Shown: positions 27,285 to 36,057 of the stretch, piece after piece
How positions within the stretch are numbered: the stretch's first letter is position 1
Layout of the letters: each line of letters opens with the position of its first letter
Source of the DNA: Oxalobacteraceae sp. CFBP 8761
GTDB taxonomy: Bacteria; Pseudomonadota; Gammaproteobacteria; Burkholderiales; Burkholderiaceae_D
Assembly (NCBI GenBank): GCA_014841595.1
Contig: JACYUE010000001.1
Location: 2,530,996 to 2,594,995, forward strand
Direction: 5' to 3'
DNA length: 64,000 nucleotides
Notes under the pieces: generated by a model
What the model saw: the letters and a program-made list of their open reading frames with translations, nothing else
Told to the model about the DNA's origin: nothing
The model's database searches: none
Made by a program: the position numbers and the translations under genes

Positions 27285-27916
27285 GCAGCGCGCTCCGCCC
27301 CCCTGGTTCGCGCGGCGGTGACGGCTTCGCCGGCCGCGTCGCTGTCCTGATCGCGGTGCTGGCCACGATCGGCACGCTGTTTGCCTTTCTCGGCACCTCG
27401 TCGCACAACGACGCGAGCCTGTTCAAGACGACGGCTGCAATGGAAAAGACCAGTGCGGCCAACGCCTGGGCCCATTACCAGGCCAAGTCGAGCCGCCAGA
27501 ATCTGGCCGAACTGGCCGCCACGCTGCCCGGCGTCGATGCTGGCCGCTACACCCAGCAGGCCGAGCGCTATCGCCTCGAGAAAGACGTCATCCGCAAGGA
27601 AGCAGAGCGCTGGGAGGCGTCGTCGCGCGACTGGAACCGGCGCTCCGAAGAAGCGCTGCACCGCCAGCGCCAGTGGGCGGCAGCGTCGGTGGCGCAGCAG
27701 ATCGCAATTTCACTGGCCGCGATCACGCTACTGGCGCGCCGCACGTGGCTGCTGACGCTGACCGGCGCCGTCGCCACCTTCGGCATCACGCTCGGTCTGT
27801 TCGCGTTTCTGGAAGGGACTACGACGGCATTGTCGCCCGTGCCGCTGGGCGCGGCGCTGGCTGCCGCGCTGCTGACCGAGGGGGTTAGGCGCGCCGGGCG
27901 CCATCTGGACAGCTAG
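27281..27916 (+). CDS. DUF4337-like membrane protein
   Basis: Inner-membrane protein of 211 residues, function unknown. Layout: one helix near residues 18-36 (VAVLIAVLATIGTLFAFLG), a mostly helical charged soluble segment (~40-125) containing NAWAHYQAKSSRQNLAELA, then two or three helices at the C-terminus. The N-A-W-x-x-Y-Q-A-K pattern after the first helix is the mark of the DUF4337 family. It is translationally coupled to folA through a four-base overlap, but no folate link is known. Confidence 0.75.
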   Translation: MSSALRPPGSRGGDGFAGRVAVLIAVLATIGTLFAFLGTSSHNDASLFKTTAAMEKTSAANAWAHYQAKSSRQNLAELAATLPGVDAGRYTQQAERYRLEKDVIRKEAERWEASSRDWNRRSEEALHRQRQWAAASVAQQIAISLAAITLLARRTWLLTLTGAVATFGITLGLFAFLEGTTTALSPVPLGAALAAALLTEGVRRAGRHLDS

Positions 27917-28120
27917 GGTGCGACACTGAACTGCGTGAGTGGTTAATGTAGCAAACAAGCTGGCATCAATGCCGGCAAAAAAACCTGCACCGGAGCCCGC
28001 AATTTCTGCGAAAATCCGCTACTCATTTTCTACGGTGCCGTGCGCGGCGGCCCTGCTCCACTTCGGAATGATCCGGGATGGCGCGGCCGCTCCCCACGGC
28101 GCTTCGCTTTGGAGCTGTCC

Positions 28121-30379
28121 ATGAAATTTCGTTTCCCCATCGTCATCATCGACGAGGACTTCCGCTCGGAGAACACCTCCGGCCTTGGCATTCGCGCCCT
28201 CGCGGCAGCGATGGAACAAGAAGGCATGGAGGTCGTTGGCGTGACCAGCTATGGCGACCTGTCCCAGTTCGCCCAGCAGCAGTCGCGCGCATCGGCATTC
28301 GTGCTGTCGATCGATGACGAGGAATTCGGCAGCGGCTCGCTGGAAGACACCGATTCGGCGCTGGTCGGCCTGCGCGCCTTCGTCAAGGAAATCCGCCACA
28401 AGAACGCGGACATCCCGATCTATATCTATGGCGAAACCCGCACCAGCCGCCACATCCCGAACGATGTGCTCAAGGAGCTGCACGGCTTCATTCACATGTT
28501 CGAAGACACGCCCGAATTCGTCGCGCGTCACATCATCCGCGAAGCCAAGGCGTATCTGGACAGCCTGGCGCCGCCATTCTTCCGCGCGCTGGTGAACTAC
28601 GCCTACGACGGTTCGTATTCATGGCATTGCCCTGGCCACTCGGGCGGCGTCGCCTTCCTGAAGTCGCCGATCGGCCAGATGTTCCACCAGTTCTTCGGTG
28701 AGAACATGCTGCGCGCCGACGTCTGCAACGCGGTCGAGGAACTCGGCCAGCTGCTGGACCACACGGGCCCGATCGCCAAGTCCGAACGCAACGCCGCGCG
28801 CATCTATGGCGCCGACCATTGCTACTTCGTGACCAACGGCACCTCGACCTCGAACAAGATGGTCTGGCACTCGACCGTCGCGCCGGGCGACATCGTCGTC
28901 GTCGACCGCAACTGCCACAAGTCGATCCTGCACTCGATCATCATGTGCGGCGCGATTCCCGTGTTCCTGATGCCAACCCGGAACAACCTAGGCATCATCG
29001 GTCCGATCCCGCTGTCCGAATTCACGCCCGAATCGATTGCCCGCAAGATCGAAGCCAATCCGTTCGCGCGCGAAGCCGTCAACAAGAAGCCGCGCATCCT
29101 GACCATCACCCAGTCGACCTACGACGGCGTGGTCTACAACGTCGAGACGCTGCGCGAAATGCTGGACGGTAAAATCGACACGCTGCACTTCGACGAAGCG
29201 TGGCTGCCGCACGCGACGTTCCACGACTTCTACAAGAACATGCACGCGATCGGCCAGAACCGTCCGCGCGCGAAAGAGTCGATGATCTTCTCGACCCAGT
29301 CGACGCACAAGCTGCTGGCCGGCCTGTCACAGGCTTCGCAAGTGCTGGTGCGCGAATCGCAGTCGGTCAAGCTCGACCAGGACGCCTTCAACGAAGCGTA
29401 CCTGATGCACACGTCGACCTCGCCGCAGTACTCGATCATCGCTTCGTGCGACGTCGCCGCTGCGATGATGGAAGCGCCAGGCGGCACCGCGCTGGTCGAA
29501 GAGTCGATCCTGGAAGCGCTGGACTTCCGCCGCGCGATGAAGAAGGTCGATCAGGACTTCGGCACCGACTGGTGGTTCCAGGTCTGGGGTCCGGACAAGT
29601 TCTCGGAAGAAGGCATCGGCACGCAGGACGACTGGATGATCCGCGCCGAAGAATCGTGGCACGGTTTTGGCGACCTGGCCCCGGGCTTCAATATGCTCGA
29701 CCCGATCAAGGCGACCATCGTCACGCCGGGCCTGAACCTGTCGGGCCAGTTCGGCGAGACCGGCATCCCGGCCTCGATCGTCACCAAGTACCTGGCCGAA
29801 CACGGCGTCATCATCGAGAAGTGCGGCCTGTACTCGTTCTTCATCATGTTTACGATCGGGATCACCAAGGGCCGCTGGAACACGCTGGTCACGGCGCTGC
29901 AGCAGTTCAAGGACGATTACGACCGCAACGCGCAGATGTGGCGTGCGATGCCGCAGTTCGCCGCGGCCAACCCGCGCTACGAAATGCACGGCCTGCGCGA
30001 CCTGTGCACCGAGATCCACACGTTCTACAAGTCGCACGACGTGGCGCGCCTGACGACCGAGATGTACCTGTCGGACATGATCCCGGCGATGAAGCCGTCG
30101 GACGCGTTCGCGCACATGGCACACCGCAAGATCGAGCGCGTGGCAATCGACGAACTCGAAGGCCGCATCACCGCGATCCTGCTGACGCCGTACCCGCCGG
30201 GCATCCCGCTGCTGATCCCGGGCGAGCGCTTCAACCGCACGATCGTCGATTACCTGCGCTTTGCACGTGACTTCAACGAGCGCTTCCCGGGCTTCGAGAC
30301 CGACGTGCACGGCCTGGTCAAGCGTGAAGTCGATGGCAAGCGCGGCTACTTCGTCGACTGCGTGCAGCAGGACGACTGA
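28121..30379 (+). CDS. Lysine/arginine/ornithine decarboxylase (OKR_DC family)
   Basis: PLP-dependent decarboxylase of 752 residues, the size of inducible AdiA/CadA enzymes. It turns a basic amino acid into a polyamine and consumes a proton, so it serves acid tolerance or polyamine supply. N-terminal wing domain (PIVIIDEDF, residues 1-130), then the PLP fold: SWHCPGHSGG, FVTNGTSTSNK, DRNCHKS, LHFDEAW with Asp358, and the internal aldimine Lys397 in STQSTHKLLAG. The C-terminal domain includes TPYPPGIPLLIPGER. ATG 28121 has GGAG six bases upstream, so the longer open frame from 28040 is not used. Substrate choice among Lys, Arg and Orn is not decided by sequence. A strong terminator follows. 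Confidence 0.92.
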   Translation: MKFRFPIVIIDEDFRSENTSGLGIRALAAAMEQEGMEVVGVTSYGDLSQFAQQQSRASAFVLSIDDEEFGSGSLEDTDSALVGLRAFVKEIRHKNADIPIYIYGETRTSRHIPNDVLKELHGFIHMFEDTPEFVARHIIREAKAYLDSLAPPFFRALVNYAYDGSYSWHCPGHSGGVAFLKSPIGQMFHQFFGENMLRADVCNAVEELGQLLDHTGPIAKSERNAARIYGADHCYFVTNGTSTSNKMVWHSTVAPGDIVVVDRNCHKSILHSIIMCGAIPVFLMPTRNNLGIIGPIPLSEFTPESIARKIEANPFAREAVNKKPRILTITQSTYDGVVYNVETLREMLDGKIDTLHFDEAWLPHATFHDFYKNMHAIGQNRPRAKESMIFSTQSTHKLLAGLSQASQVLVRESQSVKLDQDAFNEAYLMHTSTSPQYSIIASCDVAAAMMEAPGGTALVEESILEALDFRRAMKKVDQDFGTDWWFQVWGPDKFSEEGIGTQDDWMIRAEESWHGFGDLAPGFNMLDPIKATIVTPGLNLSGQFGETGIPASIVTKYLAEHGVIIEKCGLYSFFIMFTIGITKGRWNTLVTALQQFKDDYDRNAQMWRAMPQFAAANPRYEMHGLRDLCTEIHTFYKSHDVARLTTEMYLSDMIPAMKPSDAFAHMAHRKIERVAIDELEGRITAILLTPYPPGIPLLIPGERFNRTIVDYLRFARDFNERFPGFETDVHGLVKREVDGKRGYFVDCVQQDD

Positions 30380-30419
30380 TCCTGAAGGCTGCGCCGTCAG
30401 GCCAGCCTGCCAGTCAAGA

Positions 30420-30445
30420 CAACGCCAGCCAATCGGCTGGCGTTG
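30420..30445. terminator. Strong bidirectional terminator
   Basis: Perfect 11-bp stem CAACGCCAGCC (30420-30430) and GGCTGGCGTTG (30435-30445), loop AATC. It separates the convergent decarboxylase and hydrolase genes. A short TTG follows on the plus strand. Confidence 0.85.
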
Positions 30446-30464
30446 TTGCATCAAGCGTGCGTGT

Positions 30465-31973
30465 TCAGCGCGGCGCGCACTGCGGCAACGCGGCCCGCGT
30501 GGCCAGCAACGCACGGCTGTCGTCCACCGACGGCGTGTTGTCGGTGAATTTGCAGCCGTACTGAGGATCGGCCACGATGGACGGCGTCAGCACGTCGTCA
30601 CCCTCGGGCTTGACGCCCTTCTGCTCCCATTTGACCATCGCGTCGAACGCGGATGCCTGTTCGGCGATCGTGAAGTCGCAGTGGGCGATCCCGCGGATGG
30701 CGCGCTGGACCAGCAGGTTCGACGTGCCCAGCGCATCGGCGCGGCGCTTGTAGATCTGCTCCATCTTGAACGGCACGTACAGGTCGCCCAGCGTGTGGAT
30801 GGTCACCACCGGCACAGTGATCCGGGCGTTCGTCTTGGGCACCCAGCGCAAGCCGTCGCGGCGCAGCCGGTTCGCACCCGATGTGGCAGGCACGCGGAAG
30901 ATGCTCGCGTTGTAGGCGACCTCGTCGGCGCTGATGGCAGGGTCGGCATCGAGCTGGAAGAAGATGTCATTGGTCGTCACGACGTCATCGAGAAGGATGC
31001 CCTGCATCTTGCCGTCGCGCCCGAACGTGCCCCAGACCGTGGCCTGGTACGCGCTGGCATAGGCATAGTCGAACAGTGGACGCGTGCCGCCACTGAGGCT
31101 GGCAACGATCTGCTTCAATCGCAGGCCTTGCGCGGTCGGCACGGCCGGCGCAGTGGGCGTGCTGCCACCCGGGAAGCTGGAGAACATCTTCGCCCGCACC
31201 TGCGGGCCAATGCTCGCCCAGTCGGCCGGCGGCCAGCGCGTGGCCGGCATGCCGGCCTCCACCATGGCGGCAGTCTGATAGGCGGCAAAATAATCGTAGA
31301 GCTCCGTGTCGCCCAGCACGCCGCACATCGGCACCGCACCGTGGTAGCGGATCTTGTTGATGGCCGTCTCGATGTTTTCCTCATCCACCGCAGCCGCCGT
31401 GACATGGCCACCCATCGAATTACCAATGATGTACGTTTTGCTCGGCGCTGCCAGCGTGCGGCCGTTCTTGCCGGCGATGTCACGGAAAGCCAGCGCCAGC
31501 GCGTTCGTGTCTTCGACGCCGGCGCGCACGTCGTAGTAGTTCGTGCTGTAGCTCGATGCGGCCCACGCATAGCCCTGGCCGATCAGGTGGCGGCGCAGCG
31601 CTGGCGGCGCCACTTCCAGCGACGGGCCCGTGCCGCCATAGCCGTGGGCGTACATGACCAGCATGCCGTTCCAGTTTTTCGGCACTTCGATCTGGTAACC
31701 GGCCTTGTTCAGCACGCCCCACCAGCGGTCGGTCTCCGGCGCATTCGCCATGCTGTTAAATGGCAGGTTGCTTTCGATGACCGCATAGGTGCGCCCGTCT
31801 TGCGGGCGGAGTGGTTCGGGCTGGATGGCAACCGGCGGCGTGGTCGCCAGCGGCGGTGCGACAGCATCGTCGTCGTCTCCACCACAGGCGGACAGCGCCA
31901 GGACGGCGGTGAGTGACGGTACTACCCGCGCGGCAAAGCGGCGGGACGTGCAGGGTGCAAGCTGCGTTTTCAT
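30465..31973 (-). CDS. Lipoprotein alpha/beta hydrolase
   Basis: Exported hydrolase of 502 residues. The lipobox LSAC is followed by GGDDDD, so it is a lipoprotein, probably outer membrane. The fold signature is YIIGNSMGGHVTAAA, with nucleophile Ser in GNSMG. HGYGGTGPSLE supplies the oxyanion region, and GIAHCDF near the end a candidate catalytic His. The chain is longer than a bare alpha/beta hydrolase because of an inserted lid (~residues 230-330). It may be an esterase or polyester/oligomer depolymerase; the substrate is unknown. ATG 31973 is chosen because GGAG lies nine bases upstream; 31988 is an alternative. Two dyads cover its promoter region. Confidence 0.82.
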   Translation of the reverse strand: MKTQLAPCTSRRFAARVVPSLTAVLALSACGGDDDDAVAPPLATTPPVAIQPEPLRPQDGRTYAVIESNLPFNSMANAPETDRWWGVLNKAGYQIEVPKNWNGMLVMYAHGYGGTGPSLEVAPPALRRHLIGQGYAWAASSYSTNYYDVRAGVEDTNALALAFRDIAGKNGRTLAAPSKTYIIGNSMGGHVTAAAVDEENIETAINKIRYHGAVPMCGVLGDTELYDYFAAYQTAAMVEAGMPATRWPPADWASIGPQVRAKMFSSFPGGSTPTAPAVPTAQGLRLKQIVASLSGGTRPLFDYAYASAYQATVWGTFGRDGKMQGILLDDVVTTNDIFFQLDADPAISADEVAYNASIFRVPATSGANRLRRDGLRWVPKTNARITVPVVTIHTLGDLYVPFKMEQIYKRRADALGTSNLLVQRAIRGIAHCDFTIAEQASAFDAMVKWEQKGVKPEGDDVLTPSIVADPQYGCKFTDNTPSVDDSRALLATRAALPQCAPR

Positions 31974-31990
31974 CAACACGGTCTCCATGA

Positions 31991-32032
31991 TTTTAGTTTT
32001 GCACAGCGAAACTAAAAATCACTGTGTGATTT
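31991..32032. promoter_or_regulatory. Two adjacent dyads at the lipoprotein hydrolase promoter
   Basis: TTTTAGTTT (31991-31999) and AAACTAAAA (32009-32017), spacer nine bases, then AAATCAC TGT GTGATTT (32016-32032) with perfect 7-bp arms. Both lie within 60 bases upstream of the hydrolase start (leftward gene). They look like operator sites of a TetR- or GntR-like repressor; none is encoded next to them. Confidence 0.5.
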
Positions 32033-32127
32033 ATTGTAGATCGAAACAGCGCGCGCAGGCGTGCCCGGAACGCGCAGGGTGCAGACAGATGGGGGATGCG
32101 GCTTGGCGGTGACGGGGCGGCAGCGCA

Positions 32128-32185
32128 GGCCTGACCGGGTGTCAGGCCCGTGGAGTACGGTGCATGTGTGGCCGCCTTGCGGCGG
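32128..32185. other. Two hairpins downstream of dcd
   Basis: GGCCTGAC/GTCAGGCC (32128-32148, loop five) and CCGCC/GGCGG (32172-32185, loop TTGC). They lie after the dcd stop on its transcript. No U-tract, so termination is uncertain; they may protect the 3' end. Confidence 0.4.
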
Positions 32186-32226
32186 TCAGTCTGCCCCGAC
32201 CGAATACAGAATGGTGGTGCAGTTGC

Positions 32227-32793
32227 TCAGGCTTTCGGCAGTGTCACGCCGATCTGGCCCTGGTACTTGCCGTCACGGTCCTTGTACGACGTTTCGCAGA
32301 CTTCATCGCTTTCGAAGAACAGCACCTGCGCGCAACCTTCGCCCGCGTAGATCTTCGCGGGCAGCGGCGTCGTGTTCGAGAACTCGAGCGTCACGTAGCC
32401 TTCCCATTCGGGTTCAAACGGGGTGACATTGACGATGATGCCGCAGCGCGCGTAGGTCGATTTGCCCAGGCAGATCGTCAGCACGTTGCGCGGGATGCGG
32501 AAGTATTCGATCGTGCGCGCCAGCGCGAACGAATTCGGCGGGATGATGCAGACGTCGCTCTTGATGTCGACGAACGAGTTCGAGTCGAAGTTCTTCGGGT
32601 CGACGATCGTGCTGTTGATGTTGGTGAAGACCTTGAATTCATCGGCGCAGCGGATGTCATAGCCGTACGACGAGGTGCCGAACGAGATGATCCGGCGGCC
32701 ATCCTGCTCGCGCACCTGCTGCGGCTCGAATGGCTCGATCATGCCAGTGCTTTGCGCCATGCGGCGGATCCAGTTGTCGCTCTTGATAGTCAT
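32227..32793 (-). CDS. dcd: dCTP deaminase
   Basis: Deaminates dCTP to dUTP, the route to dUMP for ThyA. It has 188 residues, matching the usual length. Diagnostic motifs: [49 protein letters not shown] and [17 protein letters not shown], where the glutamate of TLEFSN region and EPEWEG form the active site. The frame is open 36 codons further upstream, but ATG 32793 begins at the family N-terminus ([12 protein letters not shown]). It follows an alpha/beta hydrolase gene on the same strand. Confidence 0.96.
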   Translation of the reverse strand: MTIKSDNWIRRMAQSTGMIEPFEPQQVREQDGRRIISFGTSSYGYDIRCADEFKVFTNINSTIVDPKNFDSNSFVDIKSDVCIIPPNSFALARTIEYFRIPRNVLTICLGKSTYARCGIIVNVTPFEPEWEGYVTLEFSNTTPLPAKIYAGEGCAQVLFFESDEVCETSYKDRDGKYQGQIGVTLPKA

Positions 32794-32875
32794 TTGTGGG
32801 TTTCCAGCAGGGAGAAAATCACGCGATTTTACGCGAAAAGGCGCTGGCCGTGAGGCTTTGACAACGATTGATTTG

Positions 32876-33685
32876 CTACCCTGCCGCCTTGGTGCCGCCA
32901 AGCAGACGCTTGATCATCGCGTGGACCAGCCGCGCCGTTTCGGCCGGTTTTTCGAGCGGATACAGATGACCGCCTTCGATCATGGCCAGGTGCTCGCCCA
33001 CCAGCTTGCGCGTGGAGGCGAGTCCTGCCTGCCGCATCTCTTCAGACATGGTGCCGGCGATGAAGCCGACGGGCACCGGGAACGGCGCGCGGATCACGGC
33101 GCCCATGTGGTGCGGCAGGGACTGGTAAATGGCGGATTCGACGTCGCGCCGGAAGCGCAGCGTGACGCCGTCGGGATGCGGCGCCAGGCCATGCTCCATG
33201 TAGTCGTCGAGCGCGCCCGGCGCCCAGGCCTGGAAGATCGACTTCGCGTGGAAGTGGCGGAAGGCGGCGTCACGGTCCGGCCAGTGCTCGCGCCGCTTGT
33301 ACGAAAAGCGCGCCGGCGACAGCCGTGCGCCCCACCCCGCCAGCTTGGCCAGGCGCCAGACCAGCGCGCGCCAGCCGGCCACCACGGGTGAATCGAGCAT
33401 CACCACACAACGCACCAGATCGGGCCGGCGCCGCGCCGCCATCGTCGACAGCGCGCCGCCCAGCGAATGGCCAACAAGGATCGCCGGCTGGCCGTAGCCT
33501 TCGAGGTGCGCGATCAGCTCGTCGGTCAGCGTGTTCCAGCCATCGCCCACCGGGTAGCGCGGATCGTGGCCATGCATGTCCAGCGTGCGCACGTCGTAGT
33601 GTTCGGCAAGCTGCGCCAGCAGGCGGTTGTAGGTGCCAGCCGGGTAGCTGTTCCCGTGGGCGAAGTGCAGCAGCGGTTTGGGCAT
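32876..33685 (-). CDS. Alpha/beta hydrolase
   Basis: Cytoplasmic alpha/beta hydrolase of 269 residues. [19 protein letters not shown] contains the HGN oxyanion motif. [17 protein letters not shown] holds the nucleophile Ser in GHSLG, and [13 protein letters not shown] provides the catalytic His. The acid is probably in the [12 protein letters not shown] region. No signal peptide. It is a general family with esterase, lipase or C-C hydrolase members; substrate unknown. A 13-bp tandem repeat lies immediately upstream of its start. Confidence 0.85.
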   Translation of the reverse strand: MPKPLLHFAHGNSYPAGTYNRLLAQLAEHYDVRTLDMHGHDPRYPVGDGWNTLTDELIAHLEGYGQPAILVGHSLGGALSTMAARRRPDLVRCVVMLDSPVVAGWRALVWRLAKLAGWGARLSPARFSYKRREHWPDRDAAFRHFHAKSIFQAWAPGALDDYMEHGLAPHPDGVTLRFRRDVESAIYQSLPHHMGAVIRAPFPVPVGFIAGTMSEEMRQAGLASTRKLVGEHLAMIEGGHLYPLEKPAETARLVHAMIKRLLGGTKAAG

Positions 33686-33692
33686 GGTCAGC

Positions 33693-33731
33693 GATGGTGG
33701 TCAGGGATGGTGGCCGGTGATGGTGGCCAAA
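33693..33731. repeat. Three-unit 13-bp tandem repeat upstream of hydrolase
   Basis: Units GATGGTGGTCAGG, GATGGTGGCCGGT and GATGGTGGCCAAA at 33693, 33706 and 33719. It lies within the leader of the leftward hydrolase gene (ATG at 33685) and could vary in copy number. Confidence 0.6.
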
Positions 33732-33798
33732 TTATGCGGCCCATTGTAATGGCGTCTCCGGCCCCGGCCCCGATCTTGGGAGCGCGTTTAGAGCGTAT

Positions 33799-34707
33799 TC
33801 ACCAATTTACGCCGACTGTCAGCGTGGCGCTGTAGCCCTGGCTGGCCGTGCCCGTGACGCTCGCCATCTGCAGCGCCGTCCCGTCGCTGAACACGTTGTC
33901 GAGCGCGAAGCTCATCCGCGCCAGATTGCCGATGCTGCTCGCATAGCCGCTGCTGGTATAGGCCTCATTGGCAATCGCCAGCGGGAAGGTGAACTGCGAT
34001 GTCTTGATGCGGTTCGCGGCGTTCGTCGCCTTGGCCAGCGACGGATAGACCTCGAAGTGCACGTGCGGCATCCGCCCGTCGTAGCAACCGGGGAAGATGG
34101 TCGTGAACGTGACGTAGCCTTCGCTGTCGGCTTCCTGCACGCCGCGCAGGTAGTTCTCGCTCACGATGCCGCTGCTGTACATCGAGTAACCCCCTTCGCG
34201 CGTGCAGTGCCACAGGTAGACCGTGGCGCCGGCGGTCGCCGCGCAGCCCTGCGCCACGTTCTCGATCCTCAAACGGATCGTCAGCGGCACACCGGCCGCC
34301 ACGCCGCTGGCCCCGGCCACGCTGGTCCGGATATCGCTGCGCACGATGCCCGACAGGACCAGCGCATTGGCTACGCCATTGGCATTGGCGTTGGTGCCGT
34401 CGCCCGGGTAGGGGCCGCCGGTTTCTTCGGGAATCACCGAACACACTGCGCTGCCGCTGCCCGTGCTGGCGGCGCCCGTGGTTGTGGTGGAACTGGACAA
34501 CCCGAAGCCATCATCGGCGCTGACGCCGCCGCAGCCGGCAAGCGGCAAGACCGCACTGCCCGCGCCGACAAACAGCCAGCGCAGCGACTGGCGCCGGGTG
34601 GCTGACCGGGTCAGCATGCGGGCAACGTCGGCAGCGAGGCCCCGGTGGTGGTCAGCGTCGTGGTCGGCGTGCTGCTCGGTGTCTTGATGATGGCGTGCTG
34701 CGGTCAT
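33799..34707 (-). CDS. Intradiol ring-cleavage dioxygenase-like lipoprotein
   Basis: 302-residue member of the protocatechuate/catechol intradiol dioxygenase fold, but exported. A His-rich leader (residues 1-30, six His) precedes a twin-arginine-like signal (TRRQSLRWL) and lipobox LAGC. The catalytic domain starts CSVIPEETGGPYPGDG. Iron ligands are visible as Tyr in VYLWHC...YSMY and Tyr/His/His in PGCYDGRMPHVHFEV. Exported members of this group are poorly characterised; aromatic substrates are not assured. Translation is coupled to the Spy-like gene by a four-base overlap. ATG 34617 (start of the signal) is an alternative start. Confidence 0.82.
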   Translation of the reverse strand: MTAARHHQDTEQHADHDADHHRGLAADVARMLTRSATRRQSLRWLFVGAGSAVLPLAGCGGVSADDGFGLSSSTTTTGAASTGSGSAVCSVIPEETGGPYPGDGTNANANGVANALVLSGIVRSDIRTSVAGASGVAAGVPLTIRLRIENVAQGCAATAGATVYLWHCTREGGYSMYSSGIVSENYLRGVQEADSEGYVTFTTIFPGCYDGRMPHVHFEVYPSLAKATNAANRIKTSQFTFPLAIANEAYTSSGYASSIGNLARMSFALDNVFSDGTALQMASVTGTASQGYSATLTVGVNW

Positions 34708-35246
34708 TTTCTGCGGTCTCCCTCATGGATATCGTGTTGTTCATGATCGGCTTTGCGGTCCCTGCCACGCGGCGCGTCAAGCTGCGCACGCTGTTGTGGC
34801 GTGAGCACTGCCTTGAGCATGGCGCGTGTCTGCAGCCGCAGCAGCTCCTGGTCGGCGATCGCCTGGCCCAGCGCCTGCGCGGCGGCGGATGCTGCGGCCC
34901 CGTCGAATTCCGGTGCACGGGCCACCGCGCGCAGCACCGCGTCGGCCTTGCGCCCGGCAAGGTCCAGCGCGCGCCGCCGGGGCGCCTGGCCGTGCAGGAT
35001 CGTGAAGACGCGCTCGTTCTGCGCTTCGCTCAGGTTCAGGCCGCGCAGGAATGGCGGCATGCCGAACGGGCCGGCTTCGCCGTCGCGCTCGTGCCATTGA
35101 CCGAACGGCGGGCCGTCGCGCCCAGGACCGTCCGGTGGCGGCATCGGCTGGGCCAGGACCGTGGGCGCGGTCAGCAGGCAGACGGAGAACGCTGTCGCGG
35201 CGCGCAATCGGGATAGTGTGGAGCGCGGGGAAGCTGGTCGTGTCAT
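34704..35246 (-). CDS. Spy/CpxP-like periplasmic protein (LTxxQ family)
   Basis: Periplasmic protein of 180 residues with a signal (AATAFSVCLLTAPTVLA, cut before QPMPPP). After a Pro/Gly-rich linker it has NLSEAQNERVFTILHGQ and ends with LTPQQRAQLD, the LTxxQ repeats of Spy/CpxP. Family members are small helical chaperones and regulators of envelope stress; CpxP restrains CpxA. It is divergent from a CpxR/CpxA-like pair, with four phased GTAAA-type half-sites between, so it is very likely both target and modulator of that system. Confidence 0.85.
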   Translation of the reverse strand: MTRPASPRSTLSRLRAATAFSVCLLTAPTVLAQPMPPPDGPGRDGPPFGQWHERDGEAGPFGMPPFLRGLNLSEAQNERVFTILHGQAPRRRALDLAGRKADAVLRAVARAPEFDGAAASAAAQALGQAIADQELLRLQTRAMLKAVLTPQQRAQLDAPRGRDRKADHEQHDIHEGDRRK

Positions 35247-35293
35247 CGAAGACCTCTCGTGTTATCAGAGCGGCCATTGTGTGGCGGCGGCGT

Positions 35294-35328
35294 GTAAAGC
35301 GCGTCTAAGCCAGGTAAATCCGCGTAAA
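35294..35328. promoter_or_regulatory. Four 10-bp-phased CpxR-type half-sites
   Basis: GTAAA at 35294, TCTAA at 35304, GTAAA at 35314 and GTAAA at 35324, each exactly 10 bases apart. The last two make GTAAA-N5-GTAAA, the known CpxR box. The site sits between the divergent spy-like gene (start 35246) and the response-regulator gene (start 35370). Confidence 0.75.
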
Positions 35329-35369
35329 GCACCGCAGACGGCGCCGACCTGCTGCGCTATCCTGTCGCC

Positions 35370-36056
35370 ATGAATCACGTTTTACTCATCGACGACGACG
35401 TCGAACTGGTCGGCATGTTTGCCGAATACCTCGAACAGGAAGGCTTTTCCGTCACCTGCATGCACAATGGCGAGGACGGCGCGCGCGCCGCGCTGACCGG
35501 CGGCTACGCCATCGCGGTCCTGGATGTCATGATGCCCGGCGCGGGCGGCATCGAAGCGCTGCGCCAGATCCGCGCCGGCAGCCGCATGCCGGTGCTGATG
35601 CTCACGGCGCGCGGTGACGACGCCGACCGTATTCTGGGCCTCGAACTGGGGGCCGACGATTACGTGGCCAAGCCGTGCACGCCACGTGAACTGACGGCGC
35701 GCGTACGCGCCATCCTGCGCCGCACCCAGGCCGTGCCAGAGAGCGGCGCCGGGGTCGTGCTCAGCGTCGGCAAGCTGACGATGCTGCCCGAACAGCGCCG
35801 CGCTACCTGGGACGGCCAGCACCTTGACCTGACCAGCACCGAATTCAATCTGCTCGAAGTCCTGGCCCGCAATGCCGGCCGCCCGGTCAGCAAGAACGAT
35901 TTGTCCGAACAGGGCCTGGGCCGGCCGCTGGCGCGGTTCGACCGCAATATCGACGTCCACCTGAGCAGCCTGCGGCACAAGCTGGGGCCGTTGGCCGACG
36001 GCCGCTCGTGCCTGCAGACGATCTACCGCCAGGGCTACCAGTTGATCAAGGAGTAG
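35370..36056 (+). CDS. OmpR-family response regulator, CpxR-like
   Basis: DNA-binding response regulator of 228 residues. Receiver domain with acidic pocket LLIDDD, phosphoacceptor Asp52 in VLDVMMPG, switch Thr in LMLTARGDDAD and Lys in YVAKPCTPREL. The winged-helix output domain has LDLTSTEFNLLEVLARNAGR, FDRNIDVHLSSLRHKLG and TIYRQGYQLI. It is translated just ahead of its kinase, one base between stop and start. The Spy/CpxP-like gene and the CpxR boxes upstream point to a Cpx-type role, with likely autoregulation. Confidence 0.93.
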   Translation: MNHVLLIDDDVELVGMFAEYLEQEGFSVTCMHNGEDGARAALTGGYAIAVLDVMMPGAGGIEALRQIRAGSRMPVLMLTARGDDADRILGLELGADDYVAKPCTPRELTARVRAILRRTQAVPESGAGVVLSVGKLTMLPEQRRATWDGQHLDLTSTEFNLLEVLARNAGRPVSKNDLSEQGLGRPLARFDRNIDVHLSSLRHKLGPLADGRSCLQTIYRQGYQLIKE

Positions 36057-36057
36057 C

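Noticed and set aside
30261..31916. 551-codon rightward frame opposite the lipoprotein hydrolase
   Set aside because: No ribosome-binding site or domain; it starts inside the decarboxylase gene and passes a strong terminator.
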